DNA of 12,030 nt from an uncultured Gammaproteobacteria bacterium. Its GTDB lineage: Bacteria; Pseudomonadota; Gammaproteobacteria; GCA-002705445; GCA-002716945. A model generated the notes under the pieces. That model worked only from the letters and a program-made list of their open reading frames with translations. It did no database searches and was not told where the DNA came from. Positions within the stretch are counted from its first letter, which is position 1; the number at the start of each line of letters is the position of its first letter. The stretch covers positions 1-12,030 of the forward strand of contig CAJWMM010000012.1 of NCBI GenBank assembly GCA_913043035.1, read 5' to 3'. The translations under genes were made by a program, and so were the position numbers. This document shows positions 1-7,547 of this stretch, piece after piece.

Positions 1-386
1 GTAGTGAAACCAGAAGATATATTTCATCTATCAAAGATCTGGTCAAAAGAATTAATACCTCAAATATAATTGATGAACAATTTAGAAAGAGAATTGATCG
101 ACTTAATGAAAATGAGTACGAAAAAAATACTGATAATATAGTATTAGAAATTGGTCAATTATATAAAGACACATTTAGTCAGTTAGAACCAAGAATAGTC
201 ATAAGTGGCGATAATCAATATCTTAAGCAAGATTTAAATGCTGCAAGAATTCGGACTGCTCTAATGGCTGCAATACGTTCAGTATATTTATGGAAGAGTT
301 GTAATGGTTCAGACTTAAAATTTTTTCTATTTAAAAAAAAATATATTAGTAGGATAAGAGAAATTATTGAAATTATGCAGAACTAG
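1..386 (+). CDS. hflD: HflD, high-frequency lysogenization protein homologue (3' end, partial)
   Basis: The reading frame is open from the left edge (first whole codon at base 3) to a TAG at 384-386 and gives the last 127 residues; E. coli HflD has about 213. The C-terminal part matches the family: PRIVISGDNQYLKQ, then AARIRTALMAAIRSVYLWK, then a basic FLFKKKYI tail, which parallels the PRI..G...L / VRA.LLAGIR.AVLW pattern remembered from E. coli HflD. In E. coli HflD is a peripheral inner-membrane protein that binds phage lambda CII and affects lysogeny; its ordinary cellular role is unclear. It normally sits between mnmA and purB. Here purB is on the same strand but 5.8 kb away, beyond an opposing block. 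The last 14 bases overlap the 3' end of acnA. The start and any mnmA neighbour are outside the window. Confidence 0.85.
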   Translation, partial: SETRRYISSIKDLVKRINTSNIIDEQFRKRIDRLNENEYEKNTDNIVLEIGQLYKDTFSQLEPRIVISGDNQYLKQDLNAARIRTALMAAIRSVYLWKSCNGSDLKFFLFKKKYISRIREIIEIMQN

Positions 387-2973
387 CTATATTCTTTAAT
401 ACGTAATTAAGAATTCCGTCATTTAAAAAATAATTCCATTCCATAGCAGTATCTATCCTAATTTTTACCCTAAATTTAAAGGACTCAGAGTTTTTGGTAG
501 TTGTAATAATTGTTTCCTTATCATTTTCATCAATTTGACTAACTGTATATTTAGAATAAAGATCTAAGCCCAAATTATCGAAATTCTCTCCATCCAAAAA
601 TTGAAGTGGCAACACTCCCATTCCAACAAGATTTGAGCGATGGATTCTCTCAAAGCTCTCTGCTATTACTGCTTTTACACCAAGCAACTTTGTTCCTTTT
701 GCTGCCCAATCTCTTGAAGAGCCACAACCGTAGTTCTTGCCAGCAAAAACAATCAGGTCATTGTCATCAGAAATATATTTTTGCGAGGCATCATAGATTG
801 ACATTTCACTATCAGTTGGTATGTGTTTTGTAAAGCCACCTGTTATATCAGGTACTAGTTTATTTTTTATTCTGATATTAGCAAATGTGCCTCTTTGCAT
901 TATTTGATAATTCCCACGCCTAGATCCATATGAATTAAAATCGATGATATCAGTTCCTCGGGATACTAGAAACCTACCAGCGGGAGTGGTTTCTTTAAAA
1001 GACCCAGCAGGTGATATGTGATCCGTTGTTACACTATCACCTAAAACTAACAAAGGATATGCATCAGAGATTTTAACTAGTTTTGAATTATTATCATCCA
1101 AGCTTTCAAAAAAAGGTGAAGGCTGAATATAAGTTGACGATTCCTCCCAATCAAAATATTCTGACTGCTTTGTGTCTATCTCTTGCCAATTAGAATCTCC
1201 TCGAAATAGATTACGATAAGATTGAGTAAACATTTCTTTCGTTATGTTAGCCGATACTATCTTATTTATTTCATTTATGGATGGCCAGATGTCTTTTAGA
1301 TATATGTCTTCTTGATTACGTCCTTTGCCAATTGGATCTTTTGTGATATCGAAATCCATAGTCCCGACAAGCGAATAAGCTATTACCAACATTGGTGAAG
1401 CGAGAAAATTCATTTTAATATCAGGATGTATTCTACCTTCAAAGTTCCTATTTCCGGATAAAATTGAGCTTACGACCAAATCTTGGCTATTAATCTCATC
1501 GACGTATTTATCATCTAAAGGACCTGAGTTACCAATACAAGTGGTGCAACCATAACCGATAATATTGAAACCTAGTTTATCGAAATATGTTAATAGATTG
1601 GCTTGTTTAAGATAATTTTCAACAACTCTTGATCCGGGAGCTAACGATGTCTTTACCCATTTTTTAACATTTAGACCATGCTCAACAGCTTTCTTGGCTA
1701 CTAAGCCAGCACCTATTATTACACTAGGGTTCGACGTATTGGTGCAACTTGTAATTGCAGCAATCATAATAGAACCATCTTTTATTTCAGATGATGAGTT
1801 AGATGATTTTTCTGTCTTTAGTTTTTTAATTTCTTCTTGGACAGCTTCTTTGACGTCTGTTAGCTCTACTCTATCCTCTGGGCGTTTTGGTCCAGACACA
1901 CATGCCTTTATCGAGCTGATATCTAAATGCAAGTTTTTTGAATATCTAATTTTATCTGATGAATCTCTAAAGAGTGCTACAGTTTTTGAATATTTCTCTA
2001 CAAGGTTTACATGATCTTCATCTTTTCCTGTAGTTGACAAATAATCAAGTGTCATCTTGTCAATGGGGAAAAACCCACAAGTCGCACCATACTCTGGAGC
2101 CATGTTTGCAATAGTGCATCTATCTGCAATAGATAAATGATCTAATGCATCACCATAAAATTCAACAAATTTTCCAACGACATTTGCATTTCTAAGATGC
2201 TGAACTATTGTGAGTACCAGATCAGTTGCAGTGGTGGATCCCTCTAAATTACCAGTTAATTCAAACCCAATTACTTCAGGCAACAACATCGGTATCGGCT
2301 GACCTAGCATCGCTGCTTCGGCTTCAATACCTCCTACGCCCCAACCAAGAACTCCAAGGCCATTGACCATAGTTGTATGAGAATCAGTACCTACAACAGT
2401 GTCAGGATAAACAGATTTTTGCTTTTCAAATACCACGCTAGAAATATATTCGATATTTATCTGATGAATAATCCCATTATTTGGAGGAACTATTCTTAGA
2501 TTTTTAAAGGCACCTTGCCCCCATTTCAATAATCTGTACCTCTCAATGTTTCTTTTATATTCAAGTTTTGTGTTTAAGTCTCGAGAATTATCACTACCAT
2601 AATGATCTACCATAACTGAATGGTCTATAACTAAGTCTGTCTGGCATTGCGGGTTAATGAGTGATGGATCTCCATTTAATCTTTTTACAGCATCGCGCAT
2701 TGAAGCAAGATCTACTACAGCAGGAACACCAGTGAAATCCTGCATAATTACCCTGCTTGGGTAAAACGTAAGTTCGGTCTGATTCTTCACTTCACCATTC
2801 CAACTAGTAAATTTATTAATGATATTTTCATCCAGCTGGTTTGTAGGGGTATTTCTAACGTAATTTTCCAAAAGTACCCTTAATGAATATGGTAAATGTG
2901 AAATATCTACCTTGTTTATATTATAGATTGTCTTTGTTTCATCTTTGTGAGAAAGAGAATCTTTAAATTTCAT
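373..2973 (-). CDS. acnA: Aconitate hydratase A
   Basis: A complete 866-residue aconitase of the AcnA/IRP1 type (E. coli AcnA has 891), interconverting citrate and isocitrate in the TCA cycle. The three 4Fe-4S cysteines are present: C410 in TSCTNTSNPSV, and C476 and C479 in GYGCTTCIGNSG. Other family blocks are GTDSHTTMVNGLGVLGWGVG (about 195-214), SYGSRRGNYQIMQRGTFANI (681-700) and GCGSSRDWAAKG (749-760) in the C-terminal swivel domain, with a variable acidic/serine-rich linker near 385-400. The ATG at 2973 is preceded by GGAC. It is 56 bases downstream of the small membrane gene on the same strand, so it is probably the last gene of the fumC operon, although a candidate extended -10 lies in that gap. 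Its stop lies inside the end of hflD. Identification is firm. Confidence 0.97.
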   Translation of the reverse strand: MKFKDSLSHKDETKTIYNINKVDISHLPYSLRVLLENYVRNTPTNQLDENIINKFTSWNGEVKNQTELTFYPSRVIMQDFTGVPAVVDLASMRDAVKRLNGDPSLINPQCQTDLVIDHSVMVDHYGSDNSRDLNTKLEYKRNIERYRLLKWGQGAFKNLRIVPPNNGIIHQINIEYISSVVFEKQKSVYPDTVVGTDSHTTMVNGLGVLGWGVGGIEAEAAMLGQPIPMLLPEVIGFELTGNLEGSTTATDLVLTIVQHLRNANVVGKFVEFYGDALDHLSIADRCTIANMAPEYGATCGFFPIDKMTLDYLSTTGKDEDHVNLVEKYSKTVALFRDSSDKIRYSKNLHLDISSIKACVSGPKRPEDRVELTDVKEAVQEEIKKLKTEKSSNSSSEIKDGSIMIAAITSCTNTSNPSVIIGAGLVAKKAVEHGLNVKKWVKTSLAPGSRVVENYLKQANLLTYFDKLGFNIIGYGCTTCIGNSGPLDDKYVDEINSQDLVVSSILSGNRNFEGRIHPDIKMNFLASPMLVIAYSLVGTMDFDITKDPIGKGRNQEDIYLKDIWPSINEINKIVSANITKEMFTQSYRNLFRGDSNWQEIDTKQSEYFDWEESSTYIQPSPFFESLDDNNSKLVKISDAYPLLVLGDSVTTDHISPAGSFKETTPAGRFLVSRGTDIIDFNSYGSRRGNYQIMQRGTFANIRIKNKLVPDITGGFTKHIPTDSEMSIYDASQKYISDDNDLIVFAGKNYGCGSSRDWAAKGTKLLGVKAVIAESFERIHRSNLVGMGVLPLQFLDGENFDNLGLDLYSKYTVSQIDENDKETIITTTKNSESFKFRVKIRIDTAMEWNYFLNDGILNYVLKNIASSA

Positions 2974-2998
2974 AACTGTCCATATCTAAGTTGAAGAT

Positions 2999-3007
2999 AT
3001 TCTAACA
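2999..3007 (-). promoter_or_regulatory. Candidate extended -10 promoter for acnA
   Basis: Read on the minus strand, the 56-base gap before acnA contains TGTTAGAAT, an extended -10 (TGn plus TAGAAT, five of six matches to TATAAT). No convincing -35 lies 17 bases upstream (ATATAT there), as is common with extended -10 promoters. A start near base 2992 would leave a leader of about 20 bases containing a GGAC Shine-Dalgarno-like motif. In such AT-rich DNA this could be chance. It suggests acnA may have its own promoter as well as read-through from fumC. Confidence 0.35.
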
Positions 3008-3029
3008 CAGAAAATAGCTAAATATATCA

Positions 3030-3467
3030 CTATTTCATTGGTAAATTTCTCCTAATCTCTCTAAACGTTATAATTGGAACTCCATCTAATCTATTTTTTT
3101 CAGTAACGCCGATAAGCAGTTTACCAGCTCTCTGATTATCAATAGTCTCCATTAGTAATTCCTCTAACTTAACATCGTAATCTAGACTATGGAGTCTTGG
3201 TTGGCTTTGATCAACGTTAGTTATCAATATTATTATTTTGTTTTTTGATTTATGGAAATGCAGTAATTCAAAAGTATCGGGTAAATTATTATTTATTGGG
3301 AAACCCATATTGTTATGAAAGATAAAATGTGTCAACACAAACACTAAAAAAACTGATGTGACACTTAGAATAGGTTTTCTAAACTGATTCAGCTTAATCA
3401 ATTTATATATAAAATAAGCATAGACCATACTGAATATAAAAACCAAAATGATAATCTGAATTGTCAC
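3030..3467 (-). CDS. Small two-helix membrane protein of unknown function, stator-cassette member
   Basis: I do not recognise a named family. The 145-residue product has two hydrophobic segments (about 3-22 and 32-50) separated by a basic loop (KLIKLNQFRK). By the positive-inside rule both termini should face the periplasm, leaving a soluble domain of about 95 residues outside. That domain contains GFPINNNLPDTFELL, a strand-like KIIILITNV, PRLHSLDYDVKLEELL and a basic end. The start is a GTG whose G is shared with the TAG of the upstream gene, and it has a very strong Shine-Dalgarno (GGAGGGG, 5 bases before GTG), which supports real and coupled translation. Its position right after the channel and ExbD-like genes suggests a third component of the same complex. 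That is inference from order and topology only. Confidence 0.75.
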   Translation of the reverse strand: MTIQIIILVFIFSMVYAYFIYKLIKLNQFRKPILSVTSVFLVFVLTHFIFHNNMGFPINNNLPDTFELLHFHKSKNKIIILITNVDQSQPRLHSLDYDVKLEELLMETIDNQRAGKLLIGVTEKNRLDGVPIITFREIRRNLPMK

Positions 3468-4075
3468 TATAGCCCCTCCAATTTGTATGGAGTAAGTATG
3501 ATTTGACTATTACTAAGAGGAGTATACTTCCCTAGACTATCTAAATTAAATCTTGCTAGCGTAAGCTCTGAGTCTTTTTCTATCAATGAAGCATCATTAA
3601 AGTAAACTAATTTTAACGTAGGATTAACTTTTTCTATCGTTAGATTAACATTAACGGGTTTATTGCTATTGTGAGAGTAAAGGTAAATATTTACTGTATA
3701 CTCACCGGGTATAATACCTCTAAGAGTTACTACCTCTCTATTGATTGGGTATATTACTTCTCTATCACCTATTATAACGGTATCATTAATTATTCCTTGA
3801 TCATCTCTATCAAGGTGGAGCCACCCTGCCTCTTTCTTAAGATAAGACACAATCTCACCGTTTGGATCTTTCACCCAAACATCTACATCATCAGGTAAAT
3901 TATCTGGCCAATCTATAGTTATGATAAATTCTGCCTTCATATTAATGTTTCCAAGTTTAGTTATCGGATTGATGAATAAAATGGTAATAAAAAAGAGAAA
4001 TACAAAACCAAGAAGAATATTGAACAAAAGATCTGTGAAAGGATCAGTACTCGTATTTATAGATTTAAATTTCAT
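3467..4075 (-). CDS. ExbD/MotB-like membrane-anchored protein with DUF2135-like periplasmic domain
   Basis: The 202-residue product has one N-terminal membrane helix (about 16-36) preceded by STDPFTDLLFN. D15 sits just before the hydrophobic stretch, where ExbD, TolR and MotB carry their essential proton-binding aspartate. The rest should be periplasmic. Residues 48-95 contain WPDNLPDDVDVWVKDPNGE, a conserved-looking GWLHLDRDDQG and later GIIPGEYTVNIYLYS, the W..D.DvDl.V.DPnGE / G.Y.V.v..Y pattern of DUF2135/YfaP-like beta-sandwich domains. It lacks an OmpA-like peptidoglycan-binding domain, so it is not an ordinary MotB, and it does not look like the ExbD/TolR periplasmic fold. The ATG overlaps the upstream TGA by four bases (ATGA) and the downstream GTG by one, so the three genes are likely translationally coupled. 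The pairing with a channel protein is strongly suggested; the substrate or partner is unknown. Confidence 0.8.
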   Translation of the reverse strand: MKFKSINTSTDPFTDLLFNILLGFVFLFFITILFINPITKLGNINMKAEFIITIDWPDNLPDDVDVWVKDPNGEIVSYLKKEAGWLHLDRDDQGIINDTVIIGDREVIYPINREVVTLRGIIPGEYTVNIYLYSHNSNKPVNVNLTIEKVNPTLKLVYFNDASLIEKDSELTLARFNLDSLGKYTPLSNSQIILTPYKLEGL

Positions 4076-4737
4076 TTCTTACTCTTAATTTTTTTAGATA
4101 CAAGTGAATATAAATCTATTAATAATAATTCAAGGTATTTATTTTGAAGCATTAATACGATCGCAGTTATTAGTCCTGTTAACGTAGTGTATAGAGCTAC
4201 CATCATTCCTGTACTCATATTTTTCATAAGATCTTGCATTAATCCAATATCGAAATTTTCGATAAGAGTAACTGACTGAAGCATCAATATAAAGCCTATT
4301 ACTGTACCTACCAATCCAAGCCTTATTAATAAATCAACAATAAATGATACGATTCTGAGATATTTTGAAAGTCTTAGCTCCAATAGTTCATGCATGTTCG
4401 ATAAATTTGACTCATTAGCTTGTTCTGATAACTCATAAATGCATGCTATATAGTAATTTTGCTGCTTAGTTTTGGTACTAGTTTCAATATTCAACATATC
4501 ATCTGATATTTTAAGTGTATTGATACAGATCTGAAGTAAATTAACTTGATATCCAACAAAAATTGTACTGACAGCAAATATAAATAAAATAACCGGAGAT
4601 ATAAAACTAATATCATTCTCAAATAATTCAGAAATAAACCCGTAATAGAATAATAAATAGAATATACAAATTATTAGGATTAAACCAAATAACCATTTAA
4701 GAAAAATATTATTGGCTTGAAAATTACTTGTTTCCAC
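4072..4737 (-). CDS. MotA/TolQ/ExbB-like proton channel family protein
   Basis: The 221-residue product has four predicted membrane segments (about 11-32, 46-66, 129-155 and 174-197) with a cytoplasmic stretch at 67-128. The third helix carries LGLVGTVIGFILML (140-153), the typical L.GTV.G motif of the MotA/TolQ/ExbB family. The fourth carries GMMVALYTTLTGLITAI, matching the family's A..TT..GL..AI pattern. The four-helix layout with an internal cytoplasmic domain is closer to MotA than to three-helix TolQ/ExbB. No flagellar, Tol-Pal or TonB gene is nearby. The start is a GTG three bases after the fumC stop with no strong Shine-Dalgarno, so translation is probably coupled to fumC. Family members form ion-conducting stators with an ExbD/MotB-type partner, and the next gene encodes one. 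What the stator powers here is unknown. Confidence 0.85.
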   Translation of the reverse strand: METSNFQANNIFLKWLFGLILIICIFYLLFYYGFISELFENDISFISPVILFIFAVSTIFVGYQVNLLQICINTLKISDDMLNIETSTKTKQQNYYIACIYELSEQANESNLSNMHELLELRLSKYLRIVSFIVDLLIRLGLVGTVIGFILMLQSVTLIENFDIGLMQDLMKNMSTGMMVALYTTLTGLITAIVLMLQNKYLELLLIDLYSLVSKKIKSKK

Positions 4738-4740
4738 TAT

Positions 4741-6120
4741 TCAAACTAGTTTTTTTGGGTCAAGTAATTTTTGAAGCTGAGCTTTACTTAACTCAGTCAT
4801 ACTCTCAGCTACTTCAAGTATTGGCTTATTTGTTTTATATGCTTCTTTGACTATCTTAGCTGCTTTATCGTATCCGACTACCTCATTTAACTTGGTTGCT
4901 ATAATTGGATTTCTGTCTAAAGATTCTTTAATGGATATATGATTTACTGTAAGCGTATCAAGAGTCTCAGTAATAGAAATCACTGAAGTAATCAGAATGT
5001 TAAAGGATTCAATAACATTATGAGCTATTACTGGTAACATAGTATTCAGTTGAAAAGCACCAGATATACAAGATAAATTTATAGTTGAGTGGTTACCGGT
5101 CACCTGAGCAGCTGCCATTAAAACAGCCTCAGGTATAACTGGGTTAATTTTACCTGGCATGATACTACTTCCTGGCTGAAGTGCTTTGAGTTTAATCTCT
5201 GATAAACCTGAAATAGGACCAGAATTCATCCATCTTAGGTCATTAGCTATTTTAGTTAAACATGATGCTACACGCAAAAGAGAACTTGAGATATCGAGTA
5301 TATGATTTTGTGAACTCATCATCTCAGATTTATTAATATTAGGCATGAACTTTACCTTTTGTTTTTTAAAAATTTTATTAAGTTCCTTACAAACATTTCT
5401 TGAAAATGTTTTTGGCGCATTAATACCTGTACCTATTGCTGTTCCTCCTATAGGCAAGTATTGACACTCATTTTTACTTGATTCTAATGAGTCATTTGCA
5501 TGGACTAGTTGCTCTCTCCAAGATTCAATCTCGTATCCAAAAGTTAATGGAACAGCATCCATCAGATGTGTTCTTCCTGTCTTAATTATATCTTTATATT
5601 CCCATTCCCTCTCTATCATTTTCATAACAAGAAAATCAATTACCGCGCTAAGCTCTGATGCAAGTAAAACAGATGATATATTAATTGCCGAGGGGATAAC
5701 GTCATTTGAACTTTGGGACATATTTACATCGTCATTAGGGTGCACTTTAGTCTTAGATTTCTTGGATGCTAGAGTTGAGAGAACTTCATTCATATTCATA
5801 TTCGTACTAGTTCCTGATCCTGTCTGAAAAATATCAATAGGGAACTGATCATAGTAATCCTCAACATTATTCATAATTAGTGATGCACTTTGAAAAATTG
5901 CATTCGCAATCTTCGGAGGCATTAACTTAGCGCTTTTATTTGCATAGGAGCATGATGCTTTTAAAGCTGCAAGTGATTCAATAAAAATCGGGTCGAATCT
6001 ATACCAACTAATTTTAAAATTATCCACAGCACGTTGCGTCTGAGCACCATACAAAGCTGTTTTAGGTACTTTTACTTTCCCAAGTGAGTCAACCTCAATT
6101 CTGTAACTTTGCTTCTTCAT
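4741..6120 (-). CDS. fumC: Class II fumarate hydratase
   Basis: FumC-type fumarase (fumarate to malate), iron-independent and cytoplasmic. Family blocks are in order: LYGAQTQRAV near the N-terminus, QTGSGTSTNMNMNEV (about 100-114), HPNDDVNMSQSSND (about 127-140), GRTHLMDAVPLTFG with the active-site histidine (about 185), and the superfamily signature GSSIMPGKINP (about 317-327) with the catalytic serine loop. I chose the ATG at 6120 (459 residues; E. coli FumC has 467) because MKKQSYRIEVDSLG aligns with the E. coli N-terminus. An in-frame TTG at 6135 would add five residues and is less likely. Fumarase and argininosuccinate or adenylosuccinate lyases share the signature, but the N-terminal and active-site motifs are fumarase. 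It appears to be the first gene of the minus-strand operon that continues into the stator cassette and acnA. Confidence 0.95.
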   Translation of the reverse strand: MKKQSYRIEVDSLGKVKVPKTALYGAQTQRAVDNFKISWYRFDPIFIESLAALKASCSYANKSAKLMPPKIANAIFQSASLIMNNVEDYYDQFPIDIFQTGSGTSTNMNMNEVLSTLASKKSKTKVHPNDDVNMSQSSNDVIPSAINISSVLLASELSAVIDFLVMKMIEREWEYKDIIKTGRTHLMDAVPLTFGYEIESWREQLVHANDSLESSKNECQYLPIGGTAIGTGINAPKTFSRNVCKELNKIFKKQKVKFMPNINKSEMMSSQNHILDISSSLLRVASCLTKIANDLRWMNSGPISGLSEIKLKALQPGSSIMPGKINPVIPEAVLMAAAQVTGNHSTINLSCISGAFQLNTMLPVIAHNVIESFNILITSVISITETLDTLTVNHISIKESLDRNPIIATKLNEVVGYDKAAKIVKEAYKTNKPILEVAESMTELSKAQLQKLLDPKKLV

Positions 6121-6130
6121 AGTGTTACGA

Positions 6131-6159
6131 TTCAATATTAATTAATTTTGTGCTATTAT
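6131..6159 (+). promoter_or_regulatory. Extended -10 promoter for purB
   Basis: TGCTATTAT (6151-6159) is an extended -10 with TATTAT (five of six matches). A weak TTCAAT at 6131 stands 17 bases upstream as a possible -35. The predicted start near 6166 leaves a leader of about 18 bases before the purB ATG, with no strong Shine-Dalgarno. The -10 overlaps the fumC -10 on the other strand. Confidence 0.5.
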
Positions 6160-6162
6160 ATC
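6155..6162 (-). promoter_or_regulatory. Extended -10 promoter for fumC operon
   Basis: On the minus strand the divergent gap reads TGATATAAT: a perfect TATAAT (6160-6155) with a TGn extension (starting at base 6163). No clear -35 lies 17 bases upstream (TCTAAT). The predicted start near 6148 gives a leader of about 28 bases to the fumC ATG. This is the strongest -10 match seen in the window and is in the right place for a gene with no upstream neighbour. Confidence 0.6.
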
Positions 6163-6183
6163 ATTTTTGAGATAAAGATTAGA

Positions 6184-7545
6184 ATGAAAAAAGATCAATT
6201 ACTATCAATCTCACCTCTTGATGGCAGATACGCTAAGGATTGTACAGAAATATCTACTATTTTCTCGGAATTTAATCTGATAAAGAGCAGATTGTGTGTA
6301 GAAATATATTGGTTTATCTATCTCTCTAAACAAAAACAAATTAAAGAATTACCAAGCCTATCTACAAAAGATCAGAGTTTTTTGACGAATATATTGCAGG
6401 ATTTTACTCCATCGGAGGCAATGAAAGTTAAAAAAATTGAGGATATAACTAAACATGATGTTAAGGCTGTAGAGTACTATCTAAAGGATAAAATGAAAAA
6501 AAACAAATTTTTAAAAAAGCATGTAGAATTTGTCCACATTTTCTGTACGTCTGAAGATATTAATAATCTATCGTACGCATTGATGATAAAGGATGCTCTA
6601 GCGCTACTAATAAAACAACTAAAGCTCATCACTAATGATATAAATAAAAAATCACTACAATATTCTAAAGCTGCAATGTTATCGCACACTCACGGTCAGG
6701 CAGCTACACCAACAACGATGGGAAAAGAAATGAAAATATTTTATAAAAGACTTGATCAATTAATAAAAAATTTAGCTAATATAAAAATAAAAGGTAAACT
6801 TAATGGTGCTACGGGTAATTACTCATCACACATAGTTGCTTATCCAAATATCAATTGGCCAAAAATCACGCAGAAATTTATTACTAATCTTGGGCTCAAA
6901 CAGAATAGTCACACAACTCAAATTGAATCGCATGACTATATATCAGAAATTTGTAATAAGTTATCTCACACTAATTCAATTTTATTAGGATTTTCACAAG
7001 ATATGTGGAGTTATATATCTAAAGGTTATTTTGCCCAAAAAAATGTTGCAGGTGAAGTTGGATCATCGACTATGCCACATAAAATTAATCCTATTAATTA
7101 TGAGAATGCAGAAGGTAATCTGGGCTTGGCAAATAGTCTATTAACTTTTTTTTCATCAAAATTAGTAGTTAGTAGGCTTCAAAGAGATTTATCAGACTCA
7201 ACTGTACTTAGAAATATTGGTGTTGCATTTGGTTATTCTATTATAAGTTATAAGAACATTCTAATAGGACAGAAAAAAATAACGTTGGATAGAAACAAAA
7301 TACGAAATGACTTAGATGAGTGCTGGGAAGTTCTGGCTGAACCAATTCAAATGATAGCGCGAAAATATTCTCATACAGATCCCTATGAATTTTTAAAAAA
7401 ATATACAAGAGGTAAAAAATTAGATAAGAAAACTGTAGAAGCTATCATTTCTGAATTAGATATTCCGATCAAAGAAAAAAATAAGCTTTTGAAACTAAAA
7501 CCTTGCGATTACATCGGGATGTCAGAAACCTTAAGTAAATCATAA
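6184..7545 (+). CDS. purB: Adenylosuccinate lyase
   Basis: PurB catalyses two purine steps: SAICAR to AICAR plus fumarate, and adenylosuccinate to AMP plus fumarate. The 453 residues match the E. coli length (456) and its motifs: SPLDGRYA (10-17), HDVKAVEYYLK (91-101), CTSEDINNLSYALM (121-134), SHTHGQAATPTTMGKEM with catalytic H170, and the mobile signature loop GEVGSSTMPHKINPINYENA (290-309). I chose the ATG at 6184 because the MKKDQLLSISPLDGRYA start fits the family. The frame is open back to 6148, but those 12 codons overlap the predicted -10 and transcription start. The product fumarate is the substrate of the divergently encoded FumC, a sensible but unproven link. In related bacteria purB follows hflD directly; here an opposing block separates them. 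Confidence 0.96.
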   Translation: MKKDQLLSISPLDGRYAKDCTEISTIFSEFNLIKSRLCVEIYWFIYLSKQKQIKELPSLSTKDQSFLTNILQDFTPSEAMKVKKIEDITKHDVKAVEYYLKDKMKKNKFLKKHVEFVHIFCTSEDINNLSYALMIKDALALLIKQLKLITNDINKKSLQYSKAAMLSHTHGQAATPTTMGKEMKIFYKRLDQLIKNLANIKIKGKLNGATGNYSSHIVAYPNINWPKITQKFITNLGLKQNSHTTQIESHDYISEICNKLSHTNSILLGFSQDMWSYISKGYFAQKNVAGEVGSSTMPHKINPINYENAEGNLGLANSLLTFFSSKLVVSRLQRDLSDSTVLRNIGVAFGYSIISYKNILIGQKKITLDRNKIRNDLDECWEVLAEPIQMIARKYSHTDPYEFLKKYTRGKKLDKKTVEAIISELDIPIKEKNKLLKLKPCDYIGMSETLSKS

Positions 7546-7547
7546 AA

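Noticed and set aside
606..833. 75-codon plus-strand ORF opposite acnA
   Set aside because: It is antisense to conserved aconitase sequence, with a low-complexity leucine-rich product and no ribosome-binding site.
1694..2014. 106-codon plus-strand ORF opposite acnA
   Set aside because: It mirrors the aconitase frame around the C410 region; no independent evidence of coding.
3671..3898. 75-codon plus-strand ORF opposite the ExbD-like gene
   Set aside because: Shadow of a well-supported minus-strand gene, with no start signal.
3030..4737. Zorya-type anti-phage defence system
   Set aside because: Zorya also uses a MotA/MotB-like pair, but its ZorB has an OmpA-like domain and is accompanied by ZorC/ZorD or ZorE; none is present, and the neighbours are TCA genes.
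6148..6183. Twelve-codon N-terminal extension of purB
   Set aside because: It would place the start over the predicted -10 and transcription start, and the family begins near MKKDQLLSISPLDGRYA.
6477..6689. 70-codon minus-strand ORF opposite purB
   Set aside because: Antisense to conserved PurB motifs; nothing suggests translation.
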